Below, piece after piece: positions 1 to 11,400 of a stretch of DNA of 64,000 nucleotides. Source of the DNA: Morinoia aosen (lineage: Eukaryota; Arthropoda; Malacostraca; Amphipoda; Talitridae); NCBI GenBank assembly GCA_030386875.1, contig CM059567.1, positions 83,383,130 through 83,447,129 of the forward strand. Reading direction: 5' to 3'. The translations under genes were made by a program, and so were the position numbers. The stretch's first letter is position 1; each line of letters starts with the position of its first letter. Below the pieces are notes generated by a model, which was not told the DNA's origin, did no database searches, and saw only the letters and a program-made list of their open reading frames with translations.

Positions 1-470
1 AGTGGATATTTTATTCTAAGACCTGGTATGGTTCTAATGGATATTAAAATATCTTATGTGACCAAAAAATCCATGCTGTTTTTTGAATGTTTTTGTTACA
101 AAAAAGTCATGACTAAAAAACATGGATATTAATATACTTTATTTTATCATAAACAACCATGCTGTATTTTTTAAAATAAACATCTTTTTTACAGAAATTT
201 CATGATTATAAAATGAGGATATTAATACACTTTAAGTGCCAAAAAAAACATGCTGTTTTTTTAAATCATGTTTTCTTAACCAAAAAAAATCATGACTAAA
301 AAACATGGATATTAATGACTTTTGGTGAAAAAAACATGGTTTTTAAAATGTCATGTTTTGATTGGTCAGATAAAATATAATAACACTCATATTTTTGTAA
401 AAAATCTTTTTTTCAGAAAACATGGTTTTGTGGTCACATAAAATAAATTAATATCCATGTTTTTTTTACA

Positions 471-745
471 GATTGGATTAGTCATTAGTTTTAGCCTCCC
501 TACCCAGCAACAAATGCAATCCAAAGAGAAGAAGGAAGATTATGAAACAAGATCAAAGTTGAAGAAGACAGTAGTAGGTGCTGAAAAACCGGACAGCAGT
601 GAACCGAAAAAAAGGTGGTCCTTAACATCACAAAAACATTTCATTTCAACAAAAAGAAGGCCTACCTAACTCTCAGCTTGGGCCCTTACATTGTCTCCCT
701 GGGAGCGCTAGTTCTCATAGATACAATAATTGTATCCCCGAGGGG
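471..745 (-). mobile_element. SINE-like family copy inside the left fold-back element
   Basis: Begins gattggattagtcattag, runs through tagcctcccta and ends at tgtatccccgagggg. It belongs to the same family as copies at 6521, 14669, 16503, 22070 and 41128. The equivalent position of the right fold-back copy also carries it (63103-63381), so it was there before the two fold-back copies separated. Read on the minus strand, the TAATC-rich edge is the 3' tail. Confidence 0.7.
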
Positions 746-1264
746 TGTCTTTTTTACAAAGAATTCGTGACCAAAAAATGAATAACATTATCTTTTTAAT
801 AAAAAAAACATGTTTAAAAAAAACAATGATTTTTTGGTAACAAAATATTTTAATATCCATGATTTAAGCCACGATTTTTTAAGAAAAATACATATAATAA
901 AACAGCATGGTTTTTTGGTCGCATAGAATATATTCATATCCAGGTTTTCTTATACATCTTTGTTTGTAAAAAAACATATTTTTTAAAAAACAGCATGGGG
1001 TTTTTTAGGTCTCATAAATATATTCATGTTTTTTTAGTCATGATTTTTTAGTACAAAAACATTTTTTTGGTCTCAAATATATTATTCATGATTTTTCAGT
1101 CATGATTTTTTAGTAAAAAACATGTTTTTTTTTAAACTGCATGGGGCTTTTTAGGTCACATAAAATATATTGTTTTTTAGTCATGATTCTTTAAAAAAAA
1201 AAACAGCATGGTTATATTTGGCATTAGAGAATATAGTAATATTCATTTTTATTAGTCAGAATTT

Positions 1265-1937
1265 GGTCAATGTGAAGTTTAATGCGATCATGGAAATTAA
1301 TAATTATATTCCAAACAATCACTAAAGGAACCCATTCAAGAACTTTTCACAAGAACGAAATTCTGCTCGCCGATGCTTTATTTTTGAATCATTGAACTTT
1401 GAAGTTGGACTTCCCGAGCCAAAGGAAGCGAGCGTAATTTAATTAAAAACGGAAGCTAACCCCCTATTACAAACGTAAAGAGGTTGGGTCGTGAGGGGGA
1501 GGCACAGTTCTTCAATTAAAATTATAAATAAAGCTTCTAACTCACCCATTAGGGTGACGACCGCAATCTTGTTTACATCGGGTCTAAGATGGCGACCACC
1601 ATGGGCTCCGCCATCTTGGACCCGATGTCAACAAGATTGCGGTCGTCACCCTAATGGGTGAGTTAGAAGCTTTATTTACAATTTTTACTAGAAGAACTGT
1701 GCCTCCCCCTCACAACCCAACCTCTTTACGTTTGTAATAGCTTCCGGTATTAATTAAATTCCGTTTGACGCGGTCGCTTCCTTTGGCGCAAAGGCCAACT
1801 TCAAAGTTCAATTATTCGAAAATAACGCATCAGCGAGCAGAATGTCATTCGTGTAAAACGTTCTTAAATGGGTTCCTTTAGTGATTCCTGGGATCGCTAA
1901 TTATTATTTTCTGATTGCATTAAACTTCACATTGACC
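1265..1937. mobile_element. Palindromic non-autonomous DNA element, 673 bp
   Basis: The element is one large inverted repeat with a centre near 1603 (accaccatgggctccgcc). Ends read GGTCAATGTGAAGTTTAATG and its reverse complement. It is flanked by a perfect 8-bp duplication, CAGAATTT (1257-1264 and 1938-1945). There is no coding capacity. The right fold-back copy lacks it, so it arrived later. The 8-bp duplication fits hAT or similar superfamilies; the GG start does not settle which. Confidence 0.75.
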
Positions 1938-2106
1938 CAGAATTTTTTGTAAAAAAACACGTTTTAAAAAAAAACAGCATATTTTTTTGGTCACCTTAAA
2001 TATATTAATATCTATGGTTTCAAGTCATTGTTTTGTAATGAAAACATGAAAAAGAAACCATACAGTAAAAGTGGTGGCAGATAACCCACGATTACCTAGA
2101 GTCTAA

Positions 2107-2672
2107 GGGTAGACGCACACCAAAAGACGGCAAGCTACAAAGCAAGCGAGAGAGAAAGATGTTTGGCGAGATCTATCACACACCAAAAGATAGCCAGTTT
2201 GCTCCTGAATGTCATGGAGAGAGGTTAATAACAAAAATAAGCGGAACTAGCATGTGTTTGTAACGTTGAGTATCATTCATACTTCGTCCCATTGCTTTGA
2301 AACATGTAATCTGTCATTGTGCTTTGGATTTTTTGACTTCCAAAGGCACAATACAGCATAAACTTTGGATATAAGGAGTTCAGTCTTTGCTGGAGAAATT
2401 GTGTAGCACACCTCTCCCTTCGACATCTCGCCGCGCACTGCCAGACGCAGCGCTGCCACTGCCAGAGGCCACACAGGTCTGTGCAGAGGCTTCTCACTGG
2501 AGCTTTCAAGCGTGAAACCATCTTCAAGTTGCTTTCTCGCTGCAGCCAATCTTCAATCTTTCTCACTCGCTCGCTAGCTTGCTTGTGGTGTGCGCACTCC
2601 CATAGGAATACATGTATATCGATTCAAGCTTGCTCGCTTTCTCGCCTGAAATCTTTTGGTGTGCGTCTACCC
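2107..2672. mobile_element. PIF/Harbinger-like element, 566 bp
   Basis: Terminal inverted repeats GGGTAGACGCACACCAAAAG at both ends, flanked by TAA (2104-2106 and 2673-2675). A 3-bp TAA/TTA duplication is the hallmark of PIF/Harbinger. The matching place in the right fold-back copy (around 61245) is uninterrupted. It carries a remnant of a MADF-type reading frame on the minus strand. Confidence 0.75.
2277..2549 (-). pseudogene. MADF-like domain remnant of the Harbinger-like element
   Basis: The frame reads AKTELLISKVYAVLCLWKSK and then KQWDEV before a stop. This spacing of a leading LI..V, a central LW and a later W matches the start of MADF (Myb/SANT-like) DNA-binding domains. PIF/Harbinger elements often encode a Myb/SANT-like protein beside the transposase, so the location fits. 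Only the first half of the domain is open. A chance resemblance is possible. Confidence 0.4.
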
Positions 2673-2734
2673 TAAGAGGTACAGCAGGAGCCACAGAACT
2701 TATATTGATGGAGTCAAAATTCAGAGCTTATTAT

Positions 2735-3287
2735 GGTAAATCTTAAGAATTTGTCAGTTATTGATTTTCCACTTTTTGGTGCCTGAACCTAATTAATTGA
2801 ATCAAAATAAACAAGTTTTCTTCTACGCACCTTCCGTCTCAAATGAGTATTTTACGATTTATAGCGATAAGTTTAGTTTCGTCTTTGATGACGAATGCGC
2901 TCGAATTAACAGCTACTCATCGATTTTCAAATTTTTGTTGCTTGAATCATGGTAAAAACATCGAAATAAACAACTTTTCTTCTATACACTTTTCTCGTCA
3001 AAAGAGTATTTAACGAGGTATAGCGGTAGGTTTGGTTTCGTCTTTGATGACGATCGCGCTGGAAGCGAGTGCGCATTGCAGTGTTGCTGTCCGACGTGCT
3101 CCTTGAATTACTTGCCGCTTCAAACACAGGAGTTGCGGTAAGTCATTTACCGCTATAACTAATAAAATACTCATTTGAGACGGAAAGTGCATAGAAGAAA
3201 ACTTGTTTATTTCGATCTAATTAACTATGCTTAGGTTAGGCATCAAAATTTACAAAATCGATAACTGACATATCCTTCAGATTTACC
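2735..3287. mobile_element. Non-autonomous DNA element, 553 bp, 8-bp target duplication
   Basis: Ends GGTAAATCT and AGATTTACC, flanked by a perfect CTTATTAT duplication (2727-2734 and 3288-3295). Inside, the arms are partly palindromic around ttcttctatgcactttccgt. A partial copy of the same family in direct orientation is at 60381-60900. The right fold-back copy shows the empty site. No coding frame. Confidence 0.75.
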
Positions 3288-3668
3288 CTTATTATCTCTG
3301 CAAAGTCTGATTTTTTTGGTCACATAAATATAAAATCAGGCATAGTAGAGATAGTAAGCTCTGAATTTTGACTCCATCAATATAAGTTCTGTGGCTCCTG
3401 CTGTTCCTCTTAGACGCCTCTAGGTAATTGTGGGTTATCTGCCACCACTTTTACTGTATGGTTTCTTTTTGATGTTTTTATAACAATGAAATGACTAAAA
3501 AACATGGATATTAATATATTTCAGGTGTCCAAAAAAAAAACCCAGACATATGCTTAACAAAATTTAGGTGTGCAAAAAAAACCAAAAAAAACAAAAAAAA
3601 CACATAAAAAACACGTTTTTTTTGCAAAAAAAACGCAATCAAATAAAACCGTTTTTTTTGCATCACTA

Positions 3669-6323
3669 TCCCTGTAGCTTAATGCCTACGGCCAAGCCCC
3701 ATTCATTTGTCACCAGTCGATGGATAACCGAAGTACATACTCGCTTCGAAGGTCAACACATAATTTCTTGAATAACTTTGGGCCAGGATACGTGTACAGT
3801 AGTTGCAAAAATTGCTAAGGCAATCCCTTCTTTACTATACTAAGCGAAGATGTCGATTGCGCCGAAGTCAAATCACCTCTCAGCAGTCGACTCAGCTTGC
3901 CTGCTGCGCGCACCAAAAAATTTTCCCTGAGGGTCAGAGCATCTGCGCGGACAAAGATTTGAAAACTCGTCGATAAGATTTTATCTACTGGCAGTATAAC
4001 ACAGTTGGTTCCCGAGCTATGAATTTTTTTGTGTAAACCTCAATTTAAATGAATAAAATTGGCTTTAGTATTTCAAGAATTGAAACAAGTATCGTATTAA
4101 TTGAATAACGCAGACTAATTTTATCCGTGGAAGTTGAGGCTTGGATTAGATAATGCATAACGCGATGATCGACAATAGTGTACGCAAATTTGCTTAGCAT
4201 CCAGCATCGTAGCACGAGAAAAGTACAAGGATAGAGTATTGTTAGTACTGGTAGTACTGAAGGAGCAAGTGTGGGTAGCGAGAAGGAGGGGGTCACATCA
4301 CACGAAAACTTAACTAAATGAAAGTTTATGCGGGAAACCTTACTTATAGTATTTCAAATGAACTTGATGCTATCGATAATAAATGTATTTTAGTAAGATT
4401 ATTCGTCAATCACTCAAAAAAATACACCAACGCGTATGCAATTGGGGGTTTTAGTTTTCAATGTGCTAAAACTAAGCTTGAAAGTAAATTTTTAAAACTT
4501 GCTACTAATACAGCACTGAAGAGCTTCAGAAAAGTACCCCGTAGGGATGACAAAAATAATTTACGGAAATCAGAAAAACACATTTGCAACTTCAAAGGCA
4601 CTTTGTTCAAAAAAATCGTTTCAGCACTGAGTCAAGGGAGCACTTGAACGAAAGAACTATTATCGTTCACCGTGGAAAACACATTTGAACTCTTGTTGAT
4701 GTCAATTCAGGTGTAAAACAGTTCAACCTGCGAAGGAAGACAACTGGTCCATCGATCCTAAGACTATACTTCAGCTCAACGTTATATAACCTGGTTGAAA
4801 CTGAGTCGAGGTCACAAAAAGCCAGGTTTTGTGCGTAATTCAACGAGTTCCTTCGTCACCACGACTGGCAACGGTGGCAGAGGCAATTTAACGCCTAGAA
4901 GCTGCTTAACGGCGGCTGGTGCCAGCCAAGTTCGTATTTAAGGAAGGTATAGCTCAAGAAATTATGCAATGCCCTTCAGCGTTCCGGACGACGATCTTAT
5001 GTCGTCTACGCGAGACCGGACTTTGTCTGAGTAAAAGACACCTACCAGCCAAAACCAAGCCAGTAAACCAGCATAGCGGTTTCAGCTGAGCAGAAGACCA
5101 TGAAGAAAGATTAGACTGAGTATATCCACAATCCTTAGTGCTATGCATGACCAAGGGCAAGAACTGTAGCTGAAGAAAGTGACACTAACTACCTGAAAAG
5201 GAAGCGTCATGACAAGCGAGCCAAAATACCTTTAGTTGTTGGCGAGTGCTGTGTAAAAAATGAGTCCAAAACAATTGAATGCTCTGACGGCCGAAAAGGT
5301 TTGTTAACCATGTACCGTGCGATTTTTACAAACGCATTTGATTTATCATGAAACGATAATATTGTATTTTTCACAAAATGTTAATGAGTGAATTGTACTT
5401 TTACCGTATTATAATTGTAATTTTCAATTAACATGATTTAAAATTGCATGTGAATGTCAAATAAACAAGATATTCAACTGTTGTTTAATTTTGACGATAT
5501 TTTAACAATACTTAAACGAGTATTTAGCGCCATTTTGGCATAACAGCGCTCAGACACTGTGCTTGAAAGACGTGACATTGATTGGAGTGATTAATATTTT
5601 GTACTGAAGGACCAAGAGGTCTTCAGTACTTCAGAATAAATATAAATCCCCTCACAAAAAATAGGGCGAAAACAAAACTGCGTCGAGCCTGAATGCACGG
5701 GAATGATACGTCAATTTCCTCATGGAAAAGAGAAAATTAAAAAATGAAGTTTACCCAATTTAAAATCAACACCTACAGCAAAGAATACAACCATTGCTAC
5801 AGAATCTGCTAGAATTAGCCTAGAAAATCTCTTCTACTTGTCAAGTCCCTAATGGCCCCTACCGTCGACATACACTTATTATATAGTATATCCTTTCGAG
5901 AGAACTCGGGAATCCTGCCGATGAACCCCTGGACTAAGCGCCTAAGACACGCTGAAACGCCAATCTCCACGCTATTCCAGGACGGGTCGGTTACAGCAGA
6001 CAGAGAGAAAGAAGAAACGCCACCGATATAAACATAAAACCCAATCATAACATCCTGGGGGTCTCACCTTCAAGCTTTGGCATCTATGGAAAACGTATAC
6101 AGCAATGCCCCAGGATTCATAAATAAAGCTCAATTTAGCCAGCACACAAGAAAGCAAATACTTCACAAAAATAGATATCAGGTAGAACACAACATAAAGA
6201 TGATTCTCTTCGATTCAAAGTTACGGTTGCTCACTGAACTCCACCTTTTTTATCGGACCAAGACTGTCCTCTTTTAACTGTTATTTATATACAAAATTTA
6301 AAAAAGGTATGGTATAAAATTAG
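3669..6323. other. Intergenic, no recognised gene
   Basis: AT-rich sequence. An AT-rich 109-codon frame at 4318-4647 (+) and short opposing frames at 5815-6190 have no recognisable domain and no splice context. I see no RNA gene or complete repeat here. Confidence 0.5.
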
Positions 6324-7106
6324 CAATCTATTTTGCACAAGACTACGTTCACATAATGTACTTGATTAGTACAATTCCAAAAGAGTCAACGGGATTTAAC
6401 AGGTAAGTCTTTGTACATACGACGCTTCATTCAGATTGGATAAAAGAACGATTTCTTTCTCAAACCCAATCCCTTTTGATCTCAATACTTCTAGCAGCTC
6501 TTTCAAAGAAATTACTAACAGTTTATTAGTTAGTTTAAGCCTCCCTATCCTCAACAATGAGATGTAAAGAGAGGAAGGAAGAAGGCACCATTTAGTATGG
6601 AGTTAAGGGAACGTGGAATCTATGCAGAAAGGGCACAGAAACAGAAAGCTAAGAAAGAAGTTCATGAAACAAGAAAAAGTTGAAGAAGAAAGTGGTAGGC
6701 GGTGAAAAACAGGACAGCAGTGAACCGAAAAAAAGATGGTCCGTAACACAACAAAACCTATTCTATTTTAACAAAAGAAAGCCTACCTAACCTTTAGCTC
6801 GGGCCCTCACATTGTCCCCCTGGGAGCGCTAGTTCCCATAGATACAATAATTGTATCCCCCTGAGGGGAGAAATTACTAACACTGGAGATCTTGAACAAT
6901 TCGCCACATTTCCCAGGCTAATCGAACTGATCTGCCATTACTCACGCACTCGGCTGGAAAGTGAGCAGACACGTAGACTTTTTGCCGGACTCGATGACTA
7001 TCACTGGCTTGCCTTTTTCACGTCACACGCCAGCGTTTCCAGTGCGATAAAACTTCTTACAGCCATGAAGCTCGACGCTCCACAGACCACTTCCAACATT
7101 CGCTAA
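6324..7106 (+). pseudogene. Unrecognised coding-like stretch, split by a SINE-like insertion
   Basis: Two pieces have protein-like composition. At 6324-6402 the frame reads DYVHIMYLISTIPKESTGFN and meets a consensus donor (AACAG|GTAAGT). At 6435-6520 it reads SFSNPIPFDLNTSSSS, and after the SINE it continues at 6883-7106 through LFAGLDDYHWLAFF to a TAA at 7104-7106. The 13-bp duplication gaaattactaaca brackets the SINE. A consensus acceptor (TTCATTCAG) lies only 32 bp after the donor, too short for a normal intron. I do not recognise the family. It could be the 3' end of a gene convergent with INTS8 or a fossil; AATAAA at 7800 would suit its 3' end. Confidence 0.35.
6521..6869 (-). mobile_element. 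SINE-like family copy with 13-bp target duplication
   Basis: Full-length copy starting tttattagttagtttaagcc and ending ttgtatccccctgagggg. It is bracketed by gaaattactaaca (6508-6520 and 6870-6882). The duplication length and the variable TAATC-like edge suggest target-primed retroposition with the tail at the lower coordinate, so the copy reads on the minus strand. I see no clear Pol III box, so it could instead be the 3' end of a LINE. Confidence 0.75.
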
Positions 7107-7763
7107 CTCTGATGATTCATTAAGTCAAATCTCAAACCGTCTTACGTAAAATCTTACACTCACTGTCTGTGGATCCTCAACGCCCTCACCCTGCCCTTCC
7201 AACAATTTATCATTCCATACATTTACTCGTATCTATCCATTCATATCTGATCATTTCATGTGCTTCCATCTTACTGCGCATTATGCCACGTTTTTGATCA
7301 TGCATTGCTGAGTCATTCCTGCAACGCAAGCACGCAAACAACTTAAACTTCAAGTCCATCAAATAAGTTTGTACACGACTTTCCTTTTATGCTCTTCCTT
7401 ATTTACATTTCCCACATTTATCAGTTTCAAACTCATTTCAATTATAATACAAGAGATTCTCAAAAGTACATTCCGCTTATTCACTATAAAATTCCAAGTT
7501 TCCGCTTACATGCGAAAGAATAACCAGAACTACTGCACTCTCCACAACAGTCGCACCACACGTCTACAATCAGCTTGCCTTCCATACATCACTCGACTGG
7601 CATCCTGAGACCCATTTCTATCAATCTTTCCTTAACGCAATGTGCACAGCTCTAGGTGTTCAAAAGTTGCTCTTCTTGTATATTTTCACTCATATTAAAA
7701 ATTACTCTGCCTACAGTCTTCAACAGAGAAACGCCTAACTCGTAATGTCCCATCATCTTAATT

Positions 7764-7769
7764 TTTATT
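7764..7769 (-). terminator. Candidate poly(A) signal of INTS8
   Basis: TTTATT on the + strand gives AATAAA on the minus strand about 550 bases past the INTS8 stop codon. It is the clearest hexamer I noticed downstream, but such hexamers are common in AT-rich DNA. Confidence 0.3.
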
Positions 7770-7799
7770 TAACCAGAACTGAGTCATATATTTCAATCG

Positions 7800-7805
7800 A
7801 ATAAA
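7800..7805 (+). terminator. Candidate poly(A) signal for the + strand stretch
   Basis: AATAAA about 700 bases after the TAA at 7104. If both signals are used, the two 3' ends would overlap slightly. This is inference from the hexamer alone. Confidence 0.2.
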
Positions 7806-8319
7806 TTATAATTGTAGAAAGTTCAAGAAACTCAATAACATTGAAATCCACTTTTGAGATCTCTCTTTTTCCAACTATTAGTGCTTAAAAGAAGTGCACA
7901 AGTTTTCATGAGTAAGCCTTTTTTTGACATTTCACACAAGATGTATTCCTAATTTTAAAATAAAAATGAGATCCATCAACTAATAACTCTCGATGCGAAA
8001 GAAAGGCGAGATCTATCAGGGGAAGCAAATTCACACGTACTTAAAACGTGAAACTCATTCCAAACATTAATGCCTTGCAAATGGATAACCCATCCATAGG
8101 AAATTCTCCCTAAGGATTAACGAGAATAAATCCTTCATAGGAAACGCGAGACTTGAGTTCAATCCGAAAAGACAGTTCATTTACTGAACACGTAAGCCAT
8201 ACTGCCAACCTGCGTTGACTGGCCGACCTGCGGCACACATCGCCCACAATGGCAAACAGCACTAACGTAAGCACTCGAGCTATACAATGAAGAGGCACAT
8301 GAGACCGTGTCGTCGCGCC

Positions 8320-8439
8320 TCAGCTAAGGTACTGCTTGGCCAGCGCTCGGAGAAGGCGATGTTTGCGTACTTTGGCCGCCTCCCGCTGGATCTCTTCATT
8401 ATTGTTGCTGTTGATCTCTAATTGGCCGATAACTTTCAA
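8320..8439 (-). CDS. INTS8: INTS8 exon 20, C terminus and stop (residues 965-1003)
   Basis: [20 protein letters not shown] then [11 protein letters not shown] and TGA (8320-8322), equivalent to vertebrate IKAIGQTELNASNPEEVLQL and FLQAMAKLYF. Acceptor TTGTCTTGCAG. No open frame longer than this reveals it. Confidence 0.95.
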   Translation of the reverse strand: MKVIGQLEINSNNNEEIQREAAKVRKHRLLRALAKQYLS

Positions 8440-11400
8440 CTGCAAGACAATAACAATATATTATACACAATTTCATGCCAAATGAGGAACCCTTGAATGA
8501 ATTACGCACCGATTACAATGGCATATCAGTCAACTTAAAAGCTAAGCCAAAAAAACATGGAATATAATCTAATCAGCCAGTACATCATCCCAGCTCAAGC
8601 ATGAGAAACGCTAGAGAATTGAGAAGTGTTTATTCAGAGGAAAATTTTCACAAAATCAACAATGAATTAAGATTATAGTTTAAATCATACGTTGGTTAAA
8701 GATTCCCTAACCCCAACGAAAGTGTTCCAAGGAGATGAAGGACGAAGACACCATTTAGTATGGAGTTCAGAGAATGGAGAATCCATGCACAACGTTTCCC
8801 GCCCATAGAAACCCTAAGTTAAGAAAGAAATTGATACGAAAGAGGAGAAGAAGGAAATCAGAGGTGCTGAAAAACAAGACAGCAGTTAACCGAAAAAGAT
8901 TGTTTGTCCCAAAACAAATATCCGTTTTATTTTAACAAAAAGGAGAAATCCTATCAACCGCAGAACAGCTCGAAATTTCCAAGACAAGCGTTAAGATAAT
9001 TTATTGAACAACACACCTCGGGCATTAATTGTAATGAAATTTACCAATACACAAATATTACTCGAACATGTTCGTAACACTTTCAACAGATAATGTTAGT
9101 CGGTTTATACAGATGAAATTGTTTATGTACTTTTATTTTACTGAGTGAACGCAATATTCCTACAGCAATTACTAGACACTACCCATTTAGTTGAAAAAAG
9201 AACGAAATACGTAAATTGGTCAGTTGAGAAAAGCAGTATAGTGCGAGTCTGCAGTAAACACATTCAGACTTGCAAAGAAACAACTAGAGAATATTAATTG
9301 ATCACCTCGTTAACTGATTTCAACCACTATGATGGCAATTGACGGCGTAATATCAATTATTTCCAACATAGCAAGAAGGTCCTTCATAGATGATCATAAA
9401 TTTGACACAGCTGTTATCTCGACAGAGCTCGAAGTTGGCAGTAATGCAGACTAGCCTTATGCCACCATGCCACCCTTAACTGGCTTTGCAAATGCTCTGA
9501 TAGATGATCATGCACCCTAGCGGTGATAGCGAAAAAAAGAAGAGACTGGAAACATTACACTCTAGCTTTCATCCATCAACCACTTACACAAAAAAAAAAA
9601 GAAAAGAAAAACAGCAAAAATACGATAAAAGAAATAATGAAATAAAAAAACATGAATGCCAATTAAAACTTAACAATATAAATTTTTAGACCCAAAATGT
9701 CAGTGCTGGAGAGCTAGGGTTTGAATCTGCACGTGCCACTGCAGCATTCGGTGACTCCAGTGAGCTCTGCTTTCTAGCTGACCTTGGCTTCTGCCGTAAC
9801 TTATATAACTACTCTTACACGTGAGCCTGCATCCTGTTACACTAACAAGACTAACACATTTTGTGTGTAGACTTCATTGCTGCAATATGTCGATTGCAAA
9901 AACAAATAAAAGCCAATGGCTTCAAGTATTTCATGATTAGGAAAAAATATTTAGACACAGTAAAAATTTTGCATCGAAGGGGCTTCGTATGTAAGCATCA
10001 TTCACGAGAGAAATTGGAACAAATTTAATGCAGTACCTCAAAGTTATCAGAAATAAACTCATAACAGTGTCCCACATAATACCATGTCGATATCACAACG
10101 GGTTAACAACTTTACAGCCGGATCGGACTGCATTTGATGTACTCACAGCAGCGTCTCTGCGCTGAATTTCTCCTTTCTTTTGATGGGCGTTGATGATGAA
10201 CTCGATGAGAGTCACGTCCCACAGGCAGTGGTAGTATGCGTCCATGGCGTCCACGCCGCTGCGGTCCTGCAGGCAGCACAGCGCCGTGCTGTAGTCGATC
10301 GGCTCCACGAACTGGCACAGCAAACCCGCCTGCTCAGCACCACTGATCGCACTTCATTTCATCCTCAACTGTCGCAAGTTTTTAATGATATTACGGTTGA
10401 TACAACCACCGTTATCAGACTGTCATCACCATCCGAATGAGAAAAAAAACGGCACATGGGAATGTACTTCTTTGACCACAAATTAGACTAGAAATTAGCT
10501 ATTTTAAAGTTTTCTCTAGAAGTGAAATTAGTAATCATCTCGCCTATAAAAAGCCCCACCGCCTGCTAAACCGGATGTTTCTAAATTAGGCACCAAAATT
10601 GTCCACGTCAATTGCAATCTGTAGGATCCGCAAATGCAAAAACGATTATCATGTTAGTCATGACGCGCGACTGGTCTCTTCAGACTTTAACTCTGAAAAA
10701 TATAGAATGGACACACAATATTCTCATGCTCTGTGCAACGAATGTAATGTATGGATAGGGTCAGGTTAACATATTATTAAATAAAAATGTTATCATGAAG
10801 GGATATTATGTGACGGTGCGATTGCGCGGTTCTGTGGTTCTTTGTTTCGCTGTATCCCCATCCAAGTCCATGTGCAGGAAAAGTAATATATTGAGTAAAG
10901 TTTGATGAGAAGAGACAGGAGGCTAATTAAGTCAATTTTCAATCGATTAACCGAGACATGCATCTTAGCTTTAACACCACAACTTATTAACGTAATTAAT
11001 GGCAGAAAAATCCAACAATGATGGGTCGGGTCTATTGCAGATAATGATGAAATTATCTGAATCTGCGCCCGATAGCGTCAAATTACTAAAACCAATTTTT
11101 AAATGATCAAAATATTGTAATAAAATAAAATAAACCAGAGATCTATATAAATCTGAAATAAACGAAAATAATTCATGATAATATTGTGGGGATTGTATGC
11201 AGACGTGTCCAACTTCCATGAAGCGGGTCCTTCCTCAGGCCGGGAAATATAGTCTTACTTGCCTTTGCTTCAACCACCTTCACTGTGAAAGAAACTTCAT
11301 CTGGAGAAATTTGTCTGCGCGCGAACAATATATGAACTGATGTCGGAGTTATAATCAACAGGATGAGCGCCGTAACGTGGTGTCACGAAGTTGAAAATAT

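Larger units (their letters stand above)
1..3668. repeat. Fold-back element, left copy (inverted relative to 61006-63845)
   Basis: A/T-rich element built of short palindromic modules (catggatattaatat, accatgctgtttttt, catgactaaaaa) around a core at about 2065-3480 whose two halves (gaaaccatacagtaaaag and ttttactgtatggtttc) are inverted. It ends inward at GCATCACTA (3668). The same sequence in reverse occurs at 61006-63845, starting TAGTGATGC, and its outer end (ctaagacctggta) matches in reverse near 63840. A diverged third copy lies at 42365. Later insertions at 1265-1937, 2107-2672 and 2735-3287 interrupt this copy. The TAGTGATGC end looks hAT-like, but the outer end and flank are outside the window, so class is uncertain. 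Confidence 0.75.
7107..8319. other. Region between the 3' ends of INTS8 and the unrecognised + frame
   Basis: Presumed 3' UTR sequence of INTS8 (minus) and perhaps of the + strand stretch. AT-rich, with no recognised repeat or coding frame apart from the poly(A) signal candidates listed separately. Confidence 0.4.

Noticed and set aside
4318-4647. 109-codon + strand ORF
   Set aside because: AT-rich, Lys/Asn-rich, no domain and no splice context; expected by chance in such DNA.
5815-6190. Overlapping minus-strand frames that faintly recall an RNase H stretch when read on the plus strand (FQDGSVTADREK)
   Set aside because: One short string is not enough, and the surrounding motifs are absent.
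9690-9800. A B-box-like string gggtttgaatctgc
   Set aside because: No A box at the right distance and no tRNA fold.
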